A DNA stretch of 64,000 nucleotides from Coriobacteriia bacterium. Lineage in GTDB: Bacteria > Actinomycetota > Coriobacteriia > Anaerosomatales > JAAXUF01. Below the pieces are notes generated by a model. The model saw only the letters and a program-made list of their open reading frames with translations. It searched no databases and was not told where the DNA came from. Both the position numbers and the translations under genes were made by a program. Of the stretch, positions 9,204 through 17,206 are shown piece after piece. Each line of letters opens with the position of its first letter. The stretch's first letter is position 1. The DNA lies in NCBI GenBank assembly GCA_013336165.1, contig JAAXUF010000004.1:62001-126000 (forward strand). Reading direction: 5' to 3'.

Positions 9204-11465
9204 ATGAGAGCCTATCTCGCCCAGCGGACGGAATTCATCGCCTCGGCTCGTCCGAGCATTGAAGCGGCCCGCGAACTGTCGGCCTTGACCGACGAGGCCG
9301 TTCGGGAACTCTCCCGAACGGCCTCGTCGCTTGTGCGCGGACGGACCGCACTAGTAGCACTTGGTGGTTGGGGCGCCGGTGGCCTCCTCCCCTCTAGCGA
9401 CTTGGACGTCTTGGTGTTGTCCGACTCTTCCTCGTCTGCGCTCAAGCCGTACGTCGAAGCGATCCTCTACCCCCTGTGGGACGCCGGGTTGAAGGTAGGC
9501 CACCAAGTCAGGTCGCCCAAGGAGCAGTTGCACGGCATGCGAGCCGACCTCGCAACCTGCACCGCCGCGCTCACCGGGCGCGTCATCGACGGCGACGTCG
9601 CTTGGGCACAGCAGGTGCTGGCCTCCTGCGCCGCCGACGCGAAGAAGCGCTCGAAGCGCGTGCTGCGCGAACTCGCGGCAAGGCCGCGACCAGGGTCGCC
9701 CTATGCGCTCGAACCCGACCTCAAGGAAGACGCCGGCGGCCGGCGTGACTACGACGAGCTCGTCTGGACGTGCGCCGTCCTGACCGGAACGGTGCAGCGC
9801 GAGCCTTCAGCCCTCCTCGCCGCAAGATTGTCAACCTCCGCAGAGCTCGCCGCGATCTCGGAGGCCGCCGACACCATCAGCGCAGCACGCTTCACACTCG
9901 CACGGGCCGAGCTCGGCAACCGCATGAGCCTCGACGCCGCCGAGATACTCGGCACGGATGACGCCGAGCGCGTTCAGCTGGCGCTCGCGACAACGGCACT
10001 TGCTCTTACCCGCATTCGGCGGCGGGTGGCGGGCGTGCGCGATCGCGGCATCGCGGAAGACGACTCCCCACTCGGCGCACAGGCCATCTACGCGCTTCTG
10101 GACGCCGGCGAGCGCTCGCTTGATGCGCTTGAGGAGGCGGCGCAGGCAGGCAGGCTTGACGCTCTCATTCCCGGCTTCCGCGCCCTCATGACGGTGCGCC
10201 GTCCCGGCATCGGCCACCAGCTCACCGTGGGAGCGCATTCGCTGCGCGCTGCGGTTCTCTCGGCGACGATGCCAACGACAGGCGCGCTTGCCGAATCGCG
10301 GAGGGATATCGGCGATCTGCACACCCTGCAGGTGGCAGCTCTCGCGCACGACCTCGGCAAAGCGAAAGTGGGTAGCGGGCACGCAGAGCGCGGAACGGCA
10401 CCTGCTGCCGATGCGGCACGCAGATTCGGGCTCACGGAGGCTGCTGCGCTCGATGTCGCCGATCTAGTGCGCCACCACCTCGCGCTCGCCGAGACCGCGA
10501 CGCGCATCGACATTGACGACGAGGACGCGGTTCTCTCGGCGGCAGCACGCATAGGCCGGCGTGGGCTCCTGGCGCCCCTGCATCTACTCACTGCTGCAGA
10601 CTCGCTCGCAACAGGACCGGCCACGTGGAGCGCCTGGAAGGCCTCTCTGGTGGGCAAACTCGTGACTCGACTCGACGCCGCGCTCTCCGCCGAGATCGAC
10701 GGTGCCGGGCTGGCGATCCGTGGTGAGGCCGTGCGTGGTGAGGCACTCGCTGCACTGGCTGTCGACGATACCCTTGAGCGAGCCTTCATATCGGAGGCTC
10801 CCCTGCGCTACCTTGCCGACCGCGATCCTGGGGCGGTGACCCGCGACGCACGTCTGGTGGCCGCGCTCACGTTGTCCGCCTCGGCGGTTGAGGCCCGAAT
10901 CGCAGTCGGCAGCGGACCCACTGCCGACTCATGGAGCGTCACGGTCGTGGCGCCCGACCGCCCGGAGCTACTGTCGCGCATTGCGGGAGCCATGTCGCTC
11001 GCTGGACTCGACATCCTCGCCGTGGATGCCTACGGCGCATCCGGAGGGCTCGCGCTCGACCATTTCGTGGTGGCATCGGCCACGCTCAAGCCCGTAACTC
11101 CCGAGACGTTCACTTCGCTGGAGCGGTTCTTGCGGGCAGCCCTTGGCGATCGCCTCGAACTGGAGACCCGCCTCGCCGAGCGACGGCGCCACTACCCCGC
11201 CCGCGTGCAGACGCCCGTGCAGGTCAGCATGGTCACCACGGGATTCGATACTGCCGTGCGCGTCTCCGCGCCGGACCGCCCTGGGCTCCTACACGACCTC
11301 GCACGCGCGGTATCGGCGACGGGCCTCAATATCCGTTGGGCGAAGGCCCTCACTGTCGACGGCATCGCGCTGGACACCTTCCATGTGACGGACGCCGAGG
11401 GCGGTCCCGTGGACAATCCAGGCATCCTCGGCCATCTGGCGATGCGTCTGCGAGAAATCGAGTAG
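9204..11465 (+). CDS. glnD: GlnD, PII nucleotidyltransferase/nucleotide-removing enzyme
   Basis: A 753-residue bifunctional enzyme that modifies and demodifies the PII T-loop tyrosine in response to glutamine. It starts three bases after glnK. Domains are an N-terminal nucleotidyltransferase (GGWGAGGLLPSSDLDVL near residue 54), an HD phosphohydrolase (VAALAHDLGKAKVGSGHAERG near residue 375, LVRHHLAL) and two C-terminal ACT domains (VVAPDRPELLSRIAGAM and VSAPDRPGLLHDLARAV). The DxD metal site is intact, but the usual GRGEL part of the motif reads GAGGL, replacing a normally conserved Arg and Glu. Whether the transfer activity is uridylylation or adenylylation cannot be told from sequence. It is shorter than the E. 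coli protein of about 890 residues. Confidence 0.92.
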   Translation: MRAYLAQRTEFIASARPSIEAARELSALTDEAVRELSRTASSLVRGRTALVALGGWGAGGLLPSSDLDVLVLSDSSSSALKPYVEAILYPLWDAGLKVGHQVRSPKEQLHGMRADLATCTAALTGRVIDGDVAWAQQVLASCAADAKKRSKRVLRELAARPRPGSPYALEPDLKEDAGGRRDYDELVWTCAVLTGTVQREPSALLAARLSTSAELAAISEAADTISAARFTLARAELGNRMSLDAAEILGTDDAERVQLALATTALALTRIRRRVAGVRDRGIAEDDSPLGAQAIYALLDAGERSLDALEEAAQAGRLDALIPGFRALMTVRRPGIGHQLTVGAHSLRAAVLSATMPTTGALAESRRDIGDLHTLQVAALAHDLGKAKVGSGHAERGTAPAADAARRFGLTEAAALDVADLVRHHLALAETATRIDIDDEDAVLSAAARIGRRGLLAPLHLLTAADSLATGPATWSAWKASLVGKLVTRLDAALSAEIDGAGLAIRGEAVRGEALAALAVDDTLERAFISEAPLRYLADRDPGAVTRDARLVAALTLSASAVEARIAVGSGPTADSWSVTVVAPDRPELLSRIAGAMSLAGLDILAVDAYGASGGLALDHFVVASATLKPVTPETFTSLERFLRAALGDRLELETRLAERRRHYPARVQTPVQVSMVTTGFDTAVRVSAPDRPGLLHDLARAVSATGLNIRWAKALTVDGIALDTFHVTDAEGGPVDNPGILGHLAMRLREIE

Positions 11466-11612
11466 CCATCTACGGGTAACGGCAAGTACACTGTATGCTG
11501 AAATTACGGGACAAGAGCGCGCTGATTGCGCACTATGTACGATGGCGTGCGGACACGCTAGGCCTATCTTCAGCGCAAACAGTCACTTCCGAACGAGAAC
11601 GGGCCAACGTAT

Positions 11613-12677
11613 ATGGCATATCGCTCCAAACACGGTAAGAGCAAGATCATTCGTCTGAACAAGACGTCCAGAGTGATAGCGTACTGCCTGGCAGGCATCC
11701 TCGCATTCTCGCTTCTATCGTTCGTGGTCATCTTCCATTCCCCGTACACGTACCTGAAGGACCTCTGGGTCACAACGGCCATGTCCACGATGAACCACCA
11801 GTATCTTGCGAGGATATTCGTCTCCGACAAGGAGATCGAAGAAATAATGGCCAGGAACAGAGTTGTTGATTCAGGCCAGAGTGTGGACGTCTCACAGATA
11901 TCCAGCCCACCAGTGGCGAATAACCTGGCTGAAGCCAGAAAGCTCCAGGAGGAGCTGGCTTTGATCGAGAAGATCGATCTCAGTGGCCCCGGATATCACG
12001 GAACCCTGCTGATCGTTCATGACCCATCGAGAGTATTCGTCGGCGCTACCAGCAAGGCCGGCGTGGTCGGCGAAAAGCTCGACGTTATGGCCAAGAAATA
12101 CGATGCCGTCGCTGCGATCAACGCGGGTGGCTTTGTTGATGTGGGAGGTGTGGGCAACGGCGGGACTGCCGACGGTCTCACGATATCCCAAGGTAAGGTA
12201 GTCAGCGGAGTGAACGGCGTTCGCTACGACCTTGTCGGCTTCACCCAAGACAACAAGCTGATGTTGGGAAGCTACACGCTCGCCGAAATCAAGAACATGC
12301 AGATCCGTGATGCCGTGTCCTTCCATCCCTTCCTGATCGTCAACGGTCAGCCGTCACAGATCATTGGAAACGGTGGTTGGGGCATCGATCCAAGAACCGC
12401 TATCGGACAGAGGCAAGATGGGGCGGTGCTCCTGCTTTCCATCGACGGCAGGCAAGCGAGCGCGGTCGGCGTCTCGATCAAGGATCTCCAGAACATAATG
12501 ATCCAGTACGGAGCCTACAACGCGACGAATCTTGACGGCGGATCCTCTACAACCATCTTCTGGGAAGGGTCGATTATCAATAATCCGTGCGGCCCTGCCG
12601 GTGCGAGATACCTGCCAAACGCAATCATGGTCAGCAACGTCGACGAGAACTCCCTCCTTTCCGTACAAGGAGAGTAG
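11613..12677 (+). CDS. Membrane-anchored phosphodiester glycosidase (NAGPA-like)
   Basis: A 354-residue protein with a basic N-terminus, one membrane segment (VIAYCLAGILAFSLLSFVVIF, residues 23-43) and an extracytoplasmic domain of the phosphodiester glycosidase/DUF2233 family. Typical motifs are AAINAGGFVD near residue 170, SFHPFLIVNG near residue 230 and NLDGGSSTTIFWEG near residue 310. Related domains remove GlcNAc from GlcNAc-phosphodiesters, and bacterial members are linked to exopolysaccharide or cell-wall glycan processing; the substrate here is unknown. The segment SPYTYLKDLWVTTAMSTMNHQYLA after the membrane helix is common to this subgroup. Base composition looks lower in GC than its neighbours, which may reflect transfer. 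It stands alone, 147 bases after glnD, without a strong ribosome binding site. Confidence 0.8.
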   Translation: MAYRSKHGKSKIIRLNKTSRVIAYCLAGILAFSLLSFVVIFHSPYTYLKDLWVTTAMSTMNHQYLARIFVSDKEIEEIMARNRVVDSGQSVDVSQISSPPVANNLAEARKLQEELALIEKIDLSGPGYHGTLLIVHDPSRVFVGATSKAGVVGEKLDVMAKKYDAVAAINAGGFVDVGGVGNGGTADGLTISQGKVVSGVNGVRYDLVGFTQDNKLMLGSYTLAEIKNMQIRDAVSFHPFLIVNGQPSQIIGNGGWGIDPRTAIGQRQDGAVLLLSIDGRQASAVGVSIKDLQNIMIQYGAYNATNLDGGSSTTIFWEGSIINNPCGPAGARYLPNAIMVSNVDENSLLSVQGE

Positions 12678-12684
12678 AGCAGCC

Positions 12685-13248
12685 GTGACCCTCTACACAC
12701 GCCGAGGCGACAGCGGCGAAACCGGGCTCGTCGGAGGTTCGCGGCTGAGCAAAGCCTCCGCGCGCATCGAGGCGTGTGGAACGGTCGATGAAGCAGCAGC
12801 CTCCATCGCGTTCGCGCGCGCGGCCGTCTCCGACGACCTGCTCGTCCGTATGCTGATCTTCGTGCAGCACAGACTCGCCAACTGCGCCTCGGTACTGGCG
12901 ACGCCTGAAGCCGACTCAACCTCCGAGCAGCTGCATGTCAGCGCGGCCGACGTCTCATGGCTCGAGCAGGCGGTCGACCTCCTCACGGAGAAGACCGGCG
13001 AGTTCCGGCAGCTCGTGATCGCCTCTGACAGCGAGGTCTCCTCGCGCCTGAACCTTGCCAGGACCGTAGTGAGGCGCGCAGAACGCAAGACGGTTGCACT
13101 TGCCGAGAAGGAACCAGTCGACGGCGACGTGCTTGCGTTCATGAACCGCCTCTCGGACCTGCTTTACGCGGCATCGGCGTACGTCGATGCCGAAGAGTAC
13201 CGCCCGCAACAGGTATGGAATCCGCAAGTCGAGCCACCGGAACTCTAG
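12685..13248 (+). CDS. Cob(I)alamin adenosyltransferase, PduO type
   Basis: The enzyme converts cob(I)alamin to adenosylcobalamin using ATP. I chose the GTG at 12685 (VTLYTRRGDSGETGLVGG, 187 residues) because AAGGAGAG lies 10 bases upstream and family similarity begins here; the longer frame runs back into the previous gene. Motifs are YTRRGDSGETGLVGG for ATP binding, RIEACGTVDEAAA near residue 28, and RTVVRRAERKTVALAEKE with AFMNRLSDLLYAASAYVD near the C-terminus. It lies eight bases after the glycosidase gene, but a functional link is not obvious. No other cobalamin gene is in the window. Confidence 0.9.
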   Translation: MTLYTRRGDSGETGLVGGSRLSKASARIEACGTVDEAAASIAFARAAVSDDLLVRMLIFVQHRLANCASVLATPEADSTSEQLHVSAADVSWLEQAVDLLTEKTGEFRQLVIASDSEVSSRLNLARTVVRRAERKTVALAEKEPVDGDVLAFMNRLSDLLYAASAYVDAEEYRPQQVWNPQVEPPEL

Positions 13249-13255
13249 GAAATGC

Positions 13256-13492
13256 TTACCCGTGCCCGAGAGTTCGCGCGGAGTCCTCATACGTCTCGAC
13301 AGTCGCTTCCTCGGCGCTCTCTCCTGCGTGATACTCGGGGTTCTCTTCATCAGCCTCTGGGCCGATGCCAAGTTCGTCCGGAGTGAGCGGACCAGCAAGC
13401 GTTGATTTCGTCTTCATCTGTGAGCGAATGCCAGAGTAGAACGCCACAACCGCGGCGACAAGAACCAGAACCCAGAACCACCACGTAAACAT
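13256..13492 (-). CDS. Small single-span membrane protein, unknown
   Basis: A 78-residue protein starting at the ATG at 13492, preceded by AGGGGG. It has a Trp-rich N-terminus and one membrane segment (FTWWFWVLVLVAAVVAFYSGI, residues 2-22), then a short basic stretch and an acidic, probably disordered tail. I do not recognise a family. It is convergent with the adenosyltransferase gene, with stops only eight bases apart. Confidence 0.65.
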   Translation of the reverse strand: MFTWWFWVLVLVAAVVAFYSGIRSQMKTKSTLAGPLTPDELGIGPEADEENPEYHAGESAEEATVETYEDSARTLGHG

Positions 13493-13678
13493 CGCACCAC
13501 CCCCTACCAAGCGCTCGGCCGATACATCTGTTCCTTCCCATAGTCGGAACTTGGCCGCTCAACTTCGGGCTGTGCTCTTTCATGCGTCTATCATCGCCGT
13601 TTGGCGCATATGCATGCACATCTCTCACCCCGTGGGGATATACTGCCAGTACTGTCGAGGTGGAACGGGATTCTCGCG

Positions 13679-14506
13679 ATGACCATCGAAAAAAAGTACG
13701 AAGCTCTGCTGGCTCGGCTCCTTGAGTTCGAAAGCGTACTTGTCGCCTATTCCGGTGGCATCGATTCCACTCTGGTCGCGTTTGGCGCACACGCGGTATT
13801 GGGCGATCGCTGCAGGGCCGTTCTCGGCTCTTCAGACACATACCCCGACTCGGAGATCAGCGCCGCCCGCGAACTTGCGGGCCGTCTCGGTTTCCGGCTC
13901 ATCGAGGTGGAAACATCCGAACTCGCCGATCCACGATTCGCCGCGAACGGCCCCGACAGGTGTTATCACTGCAAGGGCGAACTTTTCGGCTTGCTGCTGC
14001 GTGTCGCCGATGTTGAGGGCCTGCAATATGTAGCAGATGGAAACAACGCCGACGATCTTCATGACTTCCGGCCAGGTCGCCGTGCCGCGCAGGAACTTGG
14101 TATCGTGAGCCCCTTGGCGGAAGTCGGGCTTACGAAACCGGAGATACGCGAACTCGCCCGCGAACTCGGCCTTCCCAACTGGGACAAACCATCGATGGCG
14201 TGCCTCGCCTCGCGCTTCCCTTATCACGAGCGCATCACCGACGAGGGCCTCGCTAAAGTTTCGTCCGCCGAGAAGGCTCTGTGTGGTTTAGGCCTTTCGC
14301 AATTCCGCGTTCGCTCGCACGGCCCTATCGCGCGAGTGGAAGTGTGCCCATCCGAGATCGACTTCGCCTGGAGCATCCGCCACGCAATCTCAATCGCAAT
14401 GCGGCAGGCCGGTTTCAACTACGCCGCGCTGGATCTGGAAGGCTATCGTGCAGGATCGATGAACGAGGTCTTGCAGGAGGCCCAGACCGCCGCCTTCGAA
14501 GTCTAG
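13679..14506 (+). CDS. larE: LarE-family ATP-dependent sulfur transferase
   Basis: A 275-residue PP-loop ATPase. The nucleotide-binding motif is AYSGGIDSTLVA near residue 22. CYHCKGELF near residue 98, NADDLHDFRPGRRAA near residue 122 and MACLASRFPYHERIT near residue 174 place it in the LarE family, and the Cys in the last motif corresponds to the sacrificial sulfur donor of Lactobacillus LarE. LarE sulfurises the pyridinium dicarboxylate precursor of the nickel-pincer cofactor of lactate racemase. No larA, larB or larC gene lies nearby, so the partner enzyme is unknown here. The start at 13679 was chosen where family similarity begins. Its stop codon shares the palindrome CTAG with the stop of the opposing metal ATPase gene. 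Confidence 0.87.
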   Translation: MTIEKKYEALLARLLEFESVLVAYSGGIDSTLVAFGAHAVLGDRCRAVLGSSDTYPDSEISAARELAGRLGFRLIEVETSELADPRFAANGPDRCYHCKGELFGLLLRVADVEGLQYVADGNNADDLHDFRPGRRAAQELGIVSPLAEVGLTKPEIRELARELGLPNWDKPSMACLASRFPYHERITDEGLAKVSSAEKALCGLGLSQFRVRSHGPIARVEVCPSEIDFAWSIRHAISIAMRQAGFNYAALDLEGYRAGSMNEVLQEAQTAAFEV

Positions 14507-16659
14507 CGTGACGCCGTTCTGAGAAGACGCAGCCCGTTCAGAATCACGAGCAGGGCAACTCCCGTGTCCGCAAAGACCGCCAACCACATGTTGGCATAAC
14601 CCAGTACGGCGCCAAGCAGCACCGCCATCTTCACGATCACCGAAAACGCCACATTCGCCCGCACTGTGGCGACGGTGCGTCTCGCCAAGCGGAAGAAACC
14701 CGGCAACGCCGAGAGGTCATCGGCCATCAGCGCGACATCGGCCGTTTCCAGCGCGACATCCGACCCTGCCGCCCCCATTGCGATCCCGATGTCAGCAGCA
14801 GCAAGCGCAGGCGCGTCGTTGATGCCGTCACCGACCATCGCGACCGCACCATACCGCTGCCCAAGCCGCCTCACGGCATCGACTTTGCCTTCAGGCAGCA
14901 GCCGAGCCATGTGGCTCGAAAGCCCCGCTCTTGCGGCAACACCGGCAGCGGAGCGTTCGTTGTCTCCGGTGAGCATAGTGAGGTGTTCGATGCCGCCATC
15001 CTTCAACGCCGAGATGACATGCGGCGCCTCTGCGCGCAGCGGATCCGACACGCCGAGAAAGCCGAGTGGTCCGCCGCTGTCGACAAGCACCAGCACCGTC
15101 AGACCGTCGGCCTCAACCGAAGCGAAAGCATCGATCATGTGCTCCGGTATGGTCGCGATCTCCAGCGCAAAATGCGGACTCACGAGAGAGTACCGCCGCC
15201 CGCCGAGAATGCCTTCGACTCCGCGACCCGGCAGCTCAAAGAACCCGCTCACGGGTTCCGTCACCAAGCCTCGCCGCTGAGCGTCCTCGTGTACGGCCCG
15301 TGCGAGAGGATGCGTCGAGTGCGCCTCGAGCGATGCGGCGATAGCGAGGACGCCGAGTGGATCACCGCCGTCACATGCCTCGGCATGCGTCACCTTTGGT
15401 TTGCCTTCCGTAAGCGTTCCGGTCTTGTCGAAAGCGATCGCTTTCACTCGTGAGGCGCTTTCCAGGAACGCACCGCCCTTCACCAACACGCCATCGCGTC
15501 CCGCGCGCGCAATCGCGCTCACAAACGTCACCGGAGTCGAGATGACCAGCGCGCAGGGGCAAGCTGCCACGAGCACAACAAGCGCACGGGACAGCCAATG
15601 CGTCCAGACCGACCAATCGCTGAAACCCACCTGCACAAGCGGCGGGACCACCCATACCAGCGCCGCAAGCGCAACAACGGCCGGTGTGTAGACGCGGCTG
15701 AACCGGTCGACGATGAGCTGAACCGGTGCCTTTGCGGCCTGCGCCTCTTCAACCAGCCGGACGACACGAGCCAGCGTCGAGTCCTCGGCGACAGCTGTGA
15801 CCGTGGCCTCCAGCAGGCCGCTCAGATTCAGCGATCCCGCAAACAGGGGATCACCCTCGCGTTTGTCGACAGGTACGGACTCCCCGGTTATGGGCGCCTC
15901 GTCGAGCGCCGAAACCCCAGCGACCACAACAGCGTCAACTGCAACACGTTCGCCGGGGCGGACCAGCATTCGCTCGCCGACGCGGACTTCCCCAAGCGGC
16001 ACCTCGGCGACGGTGCCACCCCTGGTAACCCGCGCCGTTGAAGGAGCAAGCTCCATGAGTCTTTGGATCGAAGTGCGGGTACGGTCCAGCGCGCGAGCTT
16101 CAAGCCACCCACCGAGCGTGAACAGGAAGACAACCGCGGCAGCTTCCGCAAAATCCTCCAGTGCGACAGCTCCGGCAACGGCAACGATCATGAGCACGTT
16201 CATATCGATGCGACGAGTCCTCGCCGCGGCAATCGCCCTGGGCAGAAGGAGGAGCCATCCGAAAACGACCGACAGGAGATATGCGGCTGCCGAGAACGCA
16301 GCGAGCGTCTCGGGAGCCACCAGATGGATCGCGCCGCCGATGAGAGCCATCAGCCCCGATCCTACAACGGCAGCCTGAGTGCGATTCGCCCACAGCCGCG
16401 CGGCGGGAGAGCCCTCCATGTCCACTGTGGCCGAATCCCCCACAGGTACCAAGCCGTGGCCCGCGCGAGCGACAGCCGCCTCCACTGCGGCCCGAGGATC
16501 CTGATCCGCCCACTCAACCACTAGGTTTCCGCTCGCGAAGTTCAGATCCGCCGAGACTACGCCCGGCGTCATCGCCACGGACTTGGCCACCGTCTGGGCG
16601 CAGTCGGGGCAGTCGAGCCCGGTTACCCGCCATACAGCGCGCGTGCACACTTCGGTCAC
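14503..16659 (-). CDS. cadA: P-type heavy-metal ATPase (Zn/Cd/Pb type)
   Basis: A 718-residue P1B-type ATPase that exports divalent soft metals. It has an N-terminal heavy-metal-associated domain (GLDCPDCA, residues 14-21), the actuator TGES near residue 259, and the membrane CPC motif at residues 367-369 (VVLVAACPCALVIS) that defines Zn/Cd/Pb or Cu pumps. The phosphorylation site is DKTGTLTEG with Asp411. HP in THPLARAVH, TGDN and MVGDGINDAPALAAADIGIAMG complete the catalytic set. Pairing with an upstream ArsR/CadC-type repressor carrying ELCVCDL favours Cd/Zn/Pb over copper. Its ATG overlaps the regulator's stop by four bases. CPC with an N-terminal CxxC is also seen in copper pumps, so metal identity is inferred. 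Confidence 0.9.
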   Translation of the reverse strand: MTEVCTRAVWRVTGLDCPDCAQTVAKSVAMTPGVVSADLNFASGNLVVEWADQDPRAAVEAAVARAGHGLVPVGDSATVDMEGSPAARLWANRTQAAVVGSGLMALIGGAIHLVAPETLAAFSAAAYLLSVVFGWLLLLPRAIAAARTRRIDMNVLMIVAVAGAVALEDFAEAAAVVFLFTLGGWLEARALDRTRTSIQRLMELAPSTARVTRGGTVAEVPLGEVRVGERMLVRPGERVAVDAVVVAGVSALDEAPITGESVPVDKREGDPLFAGSLNLSGLLEATVTAVAEDSTLARVVRLVEEAQAAKAPVQLIVDRFSRVYTPAVVALAALVWVVPPLVQVGFSDWSVWTHWLSRALVVLVAACPCALVISTPVTFVSAIARAGRDGVLVKGGAFLESASRVKAIAFDKTGTLTEGKPKVTHAEACDGGDPLGVLAIAASLEAHSTHPLARAVHEDAQRRGLVTEPVSGFFELPGRGVEGILGGRRYSLVSPHFALEIATIPEHMIDAFASVEADGLTVLVLVDSGGPLGFLGVSDPLRAEAPHVISALKDGGIEHLTMLTGDNERSAAGVAARAGLSSHMARLLPEGKVDAVRRLGQRYGAVAMVGDGINDAPALAAADIGIAMGAAGSDVALETADVALMADDLSALPGFFRLARRTVATVRANVAFSVIVKMAVLLGAVLGYANMWLAVFADTGVALLVILNGLRLLRTASR

Positions 16660-17087
16660 TCGATCCTCCCCCGCTCACCCGCATGCTCAAGCCCTTGTCC
16701 GAGAAGAGTGCGTACGTGGTCATCGGCTAATCGGTAGACCGCCCGATTGCCGTCCCGCCTGTACGCGACCAGCCCGCGATCTCGGAGAAGCCGCAGCTGA
16801 TGGCTGACGCCTGACTGCGAGACCTCGCACAGAGCCACCAGATCACACACACAAAGCTCTTGATATGACAGCGCTTCCAGAATCCGAAACCGCGTAGGAT
16901 CTGCCAGCGCCGAGAATATCCCGGTCGTCGCCAGCACTGTCGCGTCGGTGACGATCATTGTCTTCAGCCGCTCTATGGCTGATTGGTCTACAGCAGTCTC
17001 CGCGCACTCACACGAAGATGACTCCGGCGACATGCTGACGCTGTCAATCGGACTCGCTTCCAACGCTCTATATGAATGTTTGCTCAT
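16656..17087 (-). CDS. ArsR/SmtB-family metal-responsive repressor (CadC-like)
   Basis: A winged-helix repressor of about 143 residues if it starts at the ATG at 17087. The DNA-binding segment is FSALADPTRFRILEAL followed by ELCVCDLVALCEVSQSGVSHQLRLLRDRGLV. The ELCVCDL pair is the alpha-3 metal site of CadC/ArsR proteins, and an N-terminal CEC (about residues 26-28) resembles the extra cysteines of CadC. A longer frame to 17132 and an internal ATG at 17033 are alternatives, and none has a good ribosome binding site. I prefer 17087 because a promoter (-35 TTTACG, 17-base spacer, -10 TATCCT) would initiate at or beside this ATG, giving a leaderless message. It is co-transcribed with the metal ATPase. 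Confidence 0.87.
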   Translation of the reverse strand: MSKHSYRALEASPIDSVSMSPESSSCECAETAVDQSAIERLKTMIVTDATVLATTGIFSALADPTRFRILEALSYQELCVCDLVALCEVSQSGVSHQLRLLRDRGLVAYRRDGNRAVYRLADDHVRTLLGQGLEHAGERGRIE

Positions 17088-17122
17088 ATATGCAGGATAG
17101 CGAAGTGGCACCGCGACGTAAA
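17069..17122 (-). promoter_or_regulatory. Promoter and operator of the metal-efflux operon
   Basis: On the minus strand TTTACG (17122-17117) and TATCCT (17099-17094) are 17 bases apart. Just downstream is the inverted repeat TATATGA-n8-TCATATA (17069-17075 with 17084-17090), which covers the expected transcription start and the ATG at 17087. AT-rich palindromes of this kind are the operators of ArsR/SmtB-family repressors, so autorepression is likely. Confidence 0.6.
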
Positions 17123-17206
17123 GACGCCGCACTTCGTCCGCAGCCGAGACGAGCTTCAGACGCTCGCAGGCATGGAACTGGCAGGGTCGATGCAGTCCGG
17201 CTGCCG

